A stretch of 64,000 bases of DNA, taken from Liolophura sinensis (taxonomy: Eukaryota; Mollusca; Polyplacophora; Chitonida; Chitonidae). Below, one piece after another: positions 58,401 to 64,000 of the stretch (position 1 is the stretch's first letter; each line of letters begins with the position of its first letter). The translations under genes and the position numbers were made by a program. The notes below the pieces were generated by a model. It did no database searches. It was not told the origin of the DNA and was given only the letters and a program-made list of their open reading frames with translations. Location of the stretch: assembly GCF_032854445.1 (NCBI RefSeq), contig NC_088304.1, positions 1,862,001 through 1,926,000 on the forward strand. The letters are read 5' to 3'.

Positions 58401-61400
58401 ACCAATGGGTAAATGAGAAAAGGTAAACCATGACCATCCACAGGTTGCTGGTAGACCTTCCCACTTACGGCCGGAGAGGAAGCCAGCATGAGCTGGACTT
58501 GAACTCACAGCAAACACATTGGTGAGAGGGTCATTTTACTGCGCTAGTGCGCCGACCAACTGAGCCACGGAGGCCCCTACTTATTGAATGGTCTTTAACA
58601 AGCAGAAGGCTGTGGATTTATTTACTTCCCAAATGCAAAACTGGGAACTTGGGTCTATCAATCTATCTGTTGGTCAGTCTATTGGTTTGTCTGCCAGCTG
58701 GTTTGTCTGCCAGCTGGTTTGTCTGCCAGTTGGTTGGTCTGTCAGTTGGTTGGTCTGCCAGTTGGTTGGCCTGTCAGTTGGTTTGTCTGCCAGTTGGTTG
58801 GCCTGTCAGTTGGTTTGTCTGCCAGCTGGTTGGCCTGTCAGTTGGTTGGTCTGTCAGTTGGTTGGTCTGTCAGTTGGTTGGTCTGCCAGCTGGTTGGCCT
58901 GTCAGTTGGTTGGTATGCCAGTTGGTCGGTCTGCCAGTTGTTTGATCTGTCAGTTGGTTTGTCTGTCAGTTGGTTGGTATGCCAGTTGGTTGGCCTGTCA
59001 GTTGGTTGGCCTGTCAGTTGGTTTGTCTGTCAGTTGGTTGCCTGTCAGTTGGTTGGTCTGTCAGTTGGTTTGTATGTCAGTTGGTTGGTCTGTCAGTTGG
59101 TTGGTCTGTCAGTTGGTTGGCCTGTCAGTTGGTTGCCTGTCAGTTGGTTGGTCTGTCAGTTGGTTTGTCTGTAGCTTTTTTTGCATCATAACCAGAACTT
59201 TTTGTTTGTTTGCTGCTACTGCTAATTTGTACTTGTTTTTATTTGTCACACCTGCGGTCTGTGTATTATCCTCAGTTTACATCAGCTGATCAAAGATTAT
59301 ATGGTAAATATTCTAGGCTAAAAAAAAAATTCACCATGTTCTACTTTAAACCAACAGATGAGAGAAATGATTTTCATTTGCACAAGCAGTGACACACTCT
59401 CTTTCTTAATCATTTTAATATGCAAATGAGAATTACAAAAACAGAATCAAAGATAATTAATCAATGGATACTCTCCTTTATAGGAGAGACAATAGCAGAA
59501 CCCAGTACAGGAGAGACAATAGCAGAACCCAGGACAGGAGAGACAATAGCAGAACCCAGGACAGGAGAGACAATAGCAGAACCCAGTACAGGAGAGACAA
59601 TAGCAGAACCCAGTACAGGAGAGACAATAGCAGAACCCAGTACAGGAGAGACAATAGCAGAACCCAGTACAGGAGAGACAATAGCAGAACCCAGTACAGG
59701 AGAGACAATAGCAGAACCCAGTACAGGAGAGACAATAGCAGAACCCAGTATCAATTGTCTTTCTTAACCAGTCCAAAATGGCTGCCTTTCATTAGCAGAT
59801 GTACTCACCGAATGAAATGTCAAGAGTTTTGCTCTGTATTTGGACGGCAAGTATTCAACTAGAAGAGTGAAGCTGAAATACACAATAATTGAAAATCACT
59901 TATTACAATACTGGGAAGCCAACAAGATATTTCTGATCTGTTAGAAAAATGGATGCATCCAAATGAATTGCCTATGGGTTGATCATCGCAATATATTCAA
60001 ACAGGTAACTAAAAAAATGTGATGAAAAATGTATGCACATCTAAATCATGTACATGTGACAAAAAATTATAATAAAATATAATGTAAAAAGATAAAAATA
60101 TAATATATATATATACTGATTCCTGATTACTTGTCACGTTTCCATAGGGATTAAGTCTCATGTTCATCACAGCTTTCACCCTGTCAAAAATGTCCATATG
60201 CTGAAGGATGTTTGAAGGGAGGCAACTCAACACAACTTACCCCTGAGTGGCTCCACCTATGTTAAATCCGACAACGCATCTGAGTATTAACAACCAATAA
60301 TATGTTGGGCTAAATGTGGTTAAGAGCCCAAAGTATCCAATACCTCCACTCACCAACAACACTACCTGTAAAAAACACAGATTTTTGTCAAAATTTACAT
60401 TCTCCACCTAAATCAATGGCACAGATGAATTACTGGTAACAGTTATTACATTTTACAGGTTACTGGATCAGACGAAATTGTTGGTTTTCACAGGTTGGGA
60501 GATAAAGCAAAAACTGGTACTGATGGGCTCTCATATTAGTCAGGATATTTTTAGCACAAAACAAAAACAACTAAAATGAGACAGCGAAGGAAGGTTGGTA
60601 TCTTCAAATTTACAGCATACTCTGAAGCATATGCAAGCTGTGTACATAGTAGTTGTTCTTAGTGGTTGTTTAATGGCGTTTCCATTCTAATGAATGATGC
60701 ACACCAGAGCTATGTACATGACGCCTTTTAGAAATTCAACCCCAAAATATGTCAGCTTCACAGTCCATTCATAATGAATGAATAATTATGATCCAATCAG
60801 AAAAATCTACTTACGGAACGTCGTCCATATTTATCTGCCATGGAACCGTAAAATGGAGAGCCTAGAAACATTCCAATGAACACCACCTGTGGGAACGAAA
60901 AGGAAGAGCTAAGTGAAATTCATTACCGTGAATTCCTACCCATGCCCGCTACAGGCTGTGAATTCCTATCCATGCCACCTACACACTGTGTTAGAGCAAT
61001 GGCATTCATTACCGTGAATTCCTACCCATGCCACCTACAGGCTGTGTTAGAGCAAATGGCATTCATTACTGTGAATTCCTACCCATGCCAGCTACAGGCT
61101 GTGTTAGAGCAATGGCATTCACTACTGTGAATTCCTACCCATGCCAGCTACAGGCTGTGTTAGAGCAATGGCATTCATTACCGTGAATTCCTACCCATGC
61201 CAGCTACAGGCTGTGTTAGAGCAATGGCATTCATTACTGTGAATTCCTACCCATGCCAACTACAGGCTGTGTTAGAGCAATGGCATTCATTACCGTGAAT
61301 TCCTACCCATGCCAGCTACAGGCTGTGTTAGAGCAATGGCATTCACTACTGTGAATTCCTACCCATGCCAGCTACACACTGTGTTAGAGCAATGGCATTC

Positions 61401-63051
61401 ACTACTGTGAATTCCTACCCATGCCAGCTACAGGCTGTGTTAGAGCAATGGCATTCATTACCGTGAATTCCTATCCATGCCAGCTACACACTGTGTTAGA
61501 GCAATGGCATTCACTACGGGCATTCCTACCCATGCCAGCTACAGGCTGTGTTAGAGCAATGGCATTCATTACCGTGAATTCCTTCCCACAACAGCTGCAC
61601 GCTGTGCTACAGCAATGGGATTCAAACAACATACTACAATGTGAACAAGTGCCACCTACATATAGTCGACACTCCCAATTTTCCAGTCTGCTGTGTGTGT
61701 AAATACTGTGTTTTCTTGTGGTAGGATGAAACCATGCTGCCTTATATTCCCAAGGGTTGCTAAAGGCATTAGACATGACGCCCCACCCAGTCTTATTATA
61801 CTGACACCGGGCCAACCAGTCCTCTGTCCTTACTCTACCCTCTCAGTACTGAGCACCAAGCGAGGCAGCAAAAAGTATTCTTTTTAAAGTCTGGTATGAC
61901 CTGATCCGGGTTTGATCCCTGGTCCCTCTATTTTGAGATAGACGCTGCAACAACTAGGCTGAGAAAGTAGCTGTGCATAGTTAACGACTGCATTGGTGAC
62001 AGGATGGCGGGCCATAATGGAAAGTGGTGTTAAACAAAATGATTACTGGTGTTGTCAGCTGAAGATGACACCCTCTTCCTGTTGCAGTCTTTCATTTATT
62101 GAAGGTAATCCTTCACACAAGATTTGGATTTGGTTCGGGGATGCCCTACTTTCTCTTTACACAGAACTCATAATCTCAATGAATTATTCTCTCTGTGGAA
62201 AATAGCAGCAGACTTTGATATCTGAAAGTCGAAAATCCTGGAGTTGCTTGGTTCAGAGCTGGCACCAGACTGTCATGTCTATGTGAATGTGACTCGCCAA
62301 AAGCATACTTCAGTCACCAAATGATCACCGTCGTGTCTCGTTGCTGATGCAATATAATGATTTAAGCCAGTAAAAATTCCTATGATTTTATCATTACAGT
62401 TAGCATTAAATTCTTTTGCAAATCTCGGAATTGTTTCTCCATCTATTTATTTTCATTGATATTTATCCTCCATAGTGAATTGATTTATTTATTTATTTGA
62501 TTGGTGTTTTACGCCGTACTCAAGAATATTTCACTCATACGACAGCGGCCAGCATTATGGTGGGTGGAAACTGGGCACAGCCCAGGGAAACCCACAACCA
62601 TCTGCAGGTCGCTGGCAGACCTTCCCATGTACGGCCGGAGAGGAAGAGAGCATGACAATAGTGAATTGAAGCAGTGAGGCTGTTTTTATACCAATAAGCT
62701 AAAAACAAAAAAAAAAGCTGTTGTATTTTAAAAAATATATACACTACAATAAGCCAGAAAAAACAGACTTTTCAGAACAGTTCAATACTCCAATGCACTG
62801 TGTGACAATTGTTTGGTTAGTCAGAGGATGCCCTGGTTTGTAACCACATCAAACAATCCAGTGACTTTTTTTCTGCAAAGGTTCAGGGAGCGAAAGTAGG
62901 AACCTCTGAATACATATGGAGAGCTGATAGGTACTTCAACATGTGTATTTACCGTTGTCACTATGGCAACCTGATACTCCTGTAAATGCCACTCACACCT
63001 CACAGCAGGGGAGAGAACTGCCAACAACATCATCTCAAAAGCATCAGTAAC
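46390..63051 (-). CDS. SVOP: SVOP-like major facilitator transporter, 12 visible exons (gene span, 5' end beyond window)
   Basis: This is a synaptic vesicle 2-related MFS protein, expected to be a 12-helix membrane protein of intracellular vesicles with unknown or organic-ion substrate. About 424 residues are in the window; the human protein is about 548, and the N-terminal exon(s) lie to the right of 64000. Hallmarks in order: DAFEMMLLAVLSPAV..EW (helix 1), GSMADKYGRRS (MFS loop 2-3 signature), RCVVGFNIGGATQG (helix 4), EYLPSKYRAK, VFWATG...GWRW, FLPESARF, DLFHGVYRRTTLQLW...AFSYYG, IDRVGRRWTG (second MFS signature), ARMFSTGFFNAVYIYTSEV, MARIGSMSTPFIAQ and PIETKGRALL. Exon phases chain throughout. 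The exons at 51384 and 47281 carry frame disruptions. SVOP rather than SVOPL is inference. Confidence 0.9.
46781..46894 (-). CDS. SVOP: SVOP exon (helix 12 and PIETKG motif)
   Basis: Phase 0 to 0, 114 bp, donor GTGAGC. Encodes VLLASSVKAAVWVYGVICVL then CGLSFLSMPIETKGRALL, the last transmembrane helix and the sugar-porter-type P.ETKG signature. Confidence 0.95.
46920..47195. repeat. GATGAGGTGGTGGTGG minisatellite with G-runs
   Basis: Irregular repeats of ggattgatgaggtggtg with long G-tracts (gggggggggg near 47040 and 47125, ggggtggggtgggggg near 47140). The - strand Pro/His-rich frames are artefacts. SVOP intron, 26 bases from the exon 46781-46894 acceptor side. Confidence 0.9.
47281..47369 (-). 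CDS. SVOP: SVOP exon (helix 11 region), frame-disrupted
   Basis: Reads VYPTNVRS in the entry frame, then RLGASSAMARIGSMSTPFIA in the next frame. One base appears missing near 47345-47350. With it the exon would be 90 bp, phase 0 to 0, matching both neighbours. Splice sites (tctgtgtag; GTGAGG) are intact. Confidence 0.85.
47833..48026 (-). CDS. SVOP: SVOP exon (helices 8-10)
   Basis: Acceptor cctccttacag, donor GTAAGA. Encodes LPLNMMLIDRVGRRWTGFLN, then a hydrophobic helix and ARMFSTGFFNAVYIYTSE. IDRVGRR is the repeated MFS loop motif. Confidence 0.95.
48385..49845. repeat. 28-bp tandem array, ~52 copies
   Basis: The unit is tagaatactgctctcagtta plus gaatagtg. Some copies lack the agttagaat part or read agtgtagaat. 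SVOP intron. Confidence 0.96.
50400..50625 (-). mobile_element. SINE copy, sense to SVOP
   Basis: tttatttgactgacgtttta, cgtcatactcaagaatattt, gatacgacggtggccatcat and ccatgaccatccgcaggttg, through the head region caccgcattggtgag-like sequence (cagcgaccgcattggtgaga). SVOP intron. Confidence 0.92.
50640..51383. other. intron sequence, no gene seen
   Basis: Unique sequence with a short direct repeat (cacaatgaatgcag/cacgatgaatgcgg at 51158-51188). Nothing else recognised. Confidence 0.4.
51384..51482 (-). CDS. SVOP: SVOP exon (extracellular/luminal loop and helix 7-8 start), frame-disrupted
   Basis: Acceptor ttttttctgatag, donor GTGAGA. It reads SGEKEVKSTCKCC in the entry frame, LNWDDYVSMMVSTLG in a second frame, and must return to the first for EFL to join the next exon. 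One base too many in the G4 run 51439-51442 and one too few in the C4 run 51393-51396 explain it. Net length (99) still fits the phases. Confidence 0.8.
51547..51735 (-). mobile_element. SINE copy, sense to SVOP
   Basis: tttatttatttatttgattg, gtgtttttatgccgtattca, agccagtattacggtgggag and ccaccatgagctggac. Begins about 65 bases upstream (sense) of the exon at 51482. Confidence 0.92.
52386..55332 (-). repeat. 80-bp tandem array, ~37 copies, with AATAAA in SVOP sense
   Basis: + strand unit: gataccgtgaatgttcatta, ggtgtttttcaagcagtgtc, agtgcatgtactctagatgt, gctagttttatttttcacca. Indels become frequent after about 54240. On the - strand (the SVOP sense strand) nearly every unit contains ggtgaaaaataaa. 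SVOP intron. Confidence 0.96.
55686..55833 (-). CDS. SVOP: SVOP exon (after the central loop, helix 7)
   Basis: Acceptor cttgatctccag. Encodes TSRGHVKDLFHGVYRRTTLQ, LWLSWFGAAFSYYGMVLAQS and EILEQHGGC. The 3' end is uncertain: phase 1 is needed, and candidates are GC at 55685 (gctaagt), GT at 55688 (gtggct) or GT at 55694 (gtggat). None is a good consensus. Confidence 0.85.
56005..56150 (-). mobile_element. SINE copy (3' part), sense to SVOP
   Basis: tttatttatttatttgatgg, tgttttacgccgtactcaag, ggcggccagcattatggtgg and acgaccatccgcaggttgct, then an A-rich stretch instead of the head. SVOP intron. Confidence 0.92.
56423..56551 (-). CDS. SVOP: SVOP exon (LPESAR motif, central loop)
   Basis: 129 bp, phase 0 to 0, donor GTCAGT. 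Encodes FLPESARFLVAAGRKQDAMS then ILQKAARWNRSSLPPGKLIE. PESARF is the conserved start of the large cytosolic loop. The acceptor (aaataatctgttgtag) has a weak pyrimidine tract because a SINE tail abuts it. Confidence 0.92.
56561..56746 (-). mobile_element. SINE copy, sense to SVOP, abutting an acceptor
   Basis: On the - strand the head region (accaatgtggttattgtgag) and ctccagtagtatgtggcaag lead into a tail ending aaatcaaataaatgaaataa. The tail stops about 10 bases before the exon at 56551. Confidence 0.88.
57300..57385. repeat. AT-rich (ATT)n microsatellite
   Basis: taatattttaatattattat and following ATT units. Confidence 0.85.
57671..57796 (-). CDS. SVOP: SVOP exon (helices 5-6)
   Basis: 126 bp, phase 0 to 0, acceptor ttgctgtttcag, donor GTGAGT. 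Encodes VFWATGVCFEVMLAALVMPT then LGWRWHVALSALPQCFCFVI. VFWA.G and LGWRW are characteristic of SVOP/SV2-type transporters. Confidence 0.96.
58050..58580 (-). mobile_element. SINE with tandemly triplicated head/body module
   Basis: The tail (tttgactggtgttttacgca, cacaagaatatttcgcttat) is at the left. Then the module from aaacccacgaccatccacag through tgggtcattacgctgcacca to gcgctaaccaatgggtaaat is repeated with period about 133 (aatgggtaaatgagaaaagg at 58271 and 58404). The final head is intact (tgagccacggaggcccc). SVOP intron. Confidence 0.88.
58664..59178. repeat. 16-bp tandem array, ~32 copies
   Basis: gtcagttggttggtct and variants (gccagctggtttgtct, gcctgtcagttggttg). Overlapping + strand frames rich in SWLVCQLVGLSV are artefacts. 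SVOP intron. Confidence 0.95.
59482..59756. repeat. 27-bp tandem array, ~10 near-identical copies
   Basis: The unit is aggagagacaatagcagaac plus ccagtac (two units read ccaggac). All six frames across it are open. It starts about 50 bases downstream, in SVOP sense, of the donor at 59809. Confidence 0.96.
59809..59872 (-). CDS. SVOP: SVOP exon (64 bp, loop 4-5)
   Basis: Acceptor attgtgtatttcag, donor GTGAGT. Encodes FTLLVEYLPSKYRAKLLTFH. The EYLP.KYRAK loop is conserved (acidic residue plus basic run). Confidence 0.92.
60241..60365 (-). CDS. SVOP: SVOP exon (helices 3-4)
   Basis: Acceptor ttttttacag, donor GTAAGT, phase 0 to 2. Encodes VVLLVSGGIGYFGLLTTFSP, TYYWLLILRCVVGFNIGGAT. The R..VGF.IGG helix 4 motif is clear. 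Confidence 0.95.
60815..60886 (-). CDS. SVOP: SVOP exon (helix 2, MFS signature)
   Basis: 72 bp, phase 0 to 0, acceptor ttcccacag, donor GTAAGT. Encodes VVFIGMFLGSPFYGSMADKY then GRRS, the canonical G.xxDxxGRR loop. Confidence 0.96.
60930..61640. repeat. 56-bp tandem array, ~12 copies
   Basis: The unit is gtgaattcctacccatgcca, gctacaggctgtgttagagc, aatggcattcattacc. Variants: cactactg/cattaccg, acaggct/acacact. It lies in the SVOP intron directly upstream (sense) of the exon at 60886. Confidence 0.95.
61641..62477. other. SVOP intron sequence, no gene seen
   Basis: Unique sequence. No repeats or exon-like blocks recognised on either strand. Confidence 0.4.
62478..62660 (-). mobile_element. 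SINE copy (head missing), sense to SVOP
   Basis: tttatttatttatttgattg, gtgttttacgccgtactcaa, gacagcggccagcattatgg and cttcccatgtacggccggag. It stops in the body at ggaagagagcatgac. Confidence 0.92.
62953..63051 (-). CDS. SVOP: SVOP exon (helix 1), first visible
   Basis: 99 bp, phase 0 to 0, acceptor ttgtacttgcag, donor GTAAAT. Encodes VTDAFEMMLLAVLSPAVRCE then WHLQEYQVAIVTT. The DA.EMM..A.L.P...CEW pattern is SVOP-like. The preceding exon is not in the window. Confidence 0.93.
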
Positions 63052-64000
63052 CTGCAAGTACAAACACAGCAGTTCTGGAGATGTCAAACTAACAGGGCTA
63101 TTGCCTGTTACGATCTCCAAACACTGACATACCAGCAGACATAAACACCCTGGAAGACTACTCCACTCCATCTTATTCCCAGACATATTTGGTGAAAATC
63201 AAACCCTGTGGTTCCAGAGCTACTAAGGCCACACCAATTTAAATTGTCGTTATACAGGCAGAATAAATTGTTGTTTTACAGAATAAATCTTTTTCTCAAT
63301 GTCAGAGAAGGATATAAAAATAAAATTTCAACATAATATAATTTATGGAAAACGTGGACTATCCCAGCAATTTCCTGTGAGACATGTTTACATGATCGGA
63401 AAGCCTTATAAAATAAAAAAAAAGATCATAAATATATCATGATCGGACAAACTTAACAACTTAACCCACAAACAAAAATGGTGTTTCCTAAGCAGACAAG
63501 TGAACACAGAACATCACAAACACTGTCTGTCTCTTGCAACACAATATAACAGAGATGTAACAACATGAAACTTTGAAAATGGCAGTAGGACCACTGGGTA
63601 ACATCCTATTTAAAGGTGGAGAAGACATGAAAATTATGGGAAAAGTTTAGATGAAAAAGTGTGAAAAGTTTTCATTGTTAACATGGTCTTCACATTTTCT
63701 TTGATTTTTGTCGACAGCGAAAAAGACATTTTTGGGACCACCTACTGAAATATAGTGTCTTTACATAGTGTTCTACATGAACATGTGATGGAAGTCTAAT
63801 AAATACATTTGTCCCAGGATTTGGTCTTTTCAGTTAACAGTTGTGCTCAACTGGACTTTCATCATATTTATATGTTTAATATATTCATAAATACTATCAT
63901 AATTTGCATTTGGATATACACAACAAATTTACATTCAAATAAACTTTTTAGACATGTATTACATTCTCATTTTGAAATTTATTATAAAATTACAGCTAGT
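63052..64000. other. SVOP intron, no exon seen
   Basis: AT-rich. I searched the - strand for the preceding coding exon and found none. Confidence 0.4.

Noticed and set aside
58547-59289. Leu/Val/Trp-rich + strand frames that look like membrane proteins
   Set aside because: They are translations of a 16-bp repeat in several frames, within an SVOP intron on the opposite strand.
59420-59862. Frames on both strands with a 9-residue repeat (GETIAEPST and others)
   Set aside because: A 27-bp repeat open in all frames. One of the frames runs antisense through the real SVOP exon at 59809-59872.

Overview
The window is animal (metazoan) nuclear DNA: AT-rich, intron-dominated and very rich in tandem repeats. 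Interspersed copies of a tRNA-derived SINE (tRNA-like head, body rich in GGAAACC, 3' tail with AATAAATAAATA) resemble SINEs I associate with molluscs, and the two genes read as invertebrate orthologues. A mollusc or other lophotrochozoan is therefore likely; I cannot name the species.

Two genes can be built exon by exon from the sequence, and they are convergent (tail to tail). On the + strand, 15107-39512 (perhaps starting in an exon at 5395-5497), lies TRMT2A, a tRNA (uracil-5-)-methyltransferase. It has 19 exons and about 639 codons: an N-terminal RRM, then a RumA/TrmA-type methyltransferase domain with SAM motif, DPPR motif, nucleophile Cys and C-terminal Glu base all present. On the - strand, from beyond the right edge down to 46390, lies an SVOP-like (synaptic vesicle 2-related) transporter of the major facilitator superfamily. 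Twelve exons are visible; the first coding exon(s) lie outside the window. The left edge (about 125-2147, - strand) holds a frameshifted DDE transposase remnant.

Almost every intron of both genes carries its own private minisatellite or satellite. TRMT2A side: 30-bp and 60-bp arrays in the putative first intron (the 60-bp array is 7.6 kb), then 59, 35, 25, 40, 102, 13, 55 and 42-bp arrays. SVOP side: GGTGGT-rich, 28, 80, 16, 27 and 56-bp arrays. Several arrays contain functional-looking motifs in every unit: full CRE palindromes plus CCAAT in the 60-bp satellite, consensus 5' splice sites in the 40-bp array, sense AATAAA signals in the 80-bp array, and a 20-bp palindrome in the 35-bp array. 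Three arrays are tandem amplifications of SINE parts.

The long open frames across the arrays are artefacts of repeat units divisible by three. The genuine coding exons are short. Several of them (TRMT2A exons 1-3, SVOP exons at 51384-51482 and 47281-47369) contain single-base frame disruptions, mostly at homopolymers. These look like uncorrected assembly errors, but real lesions cannot be excluded.
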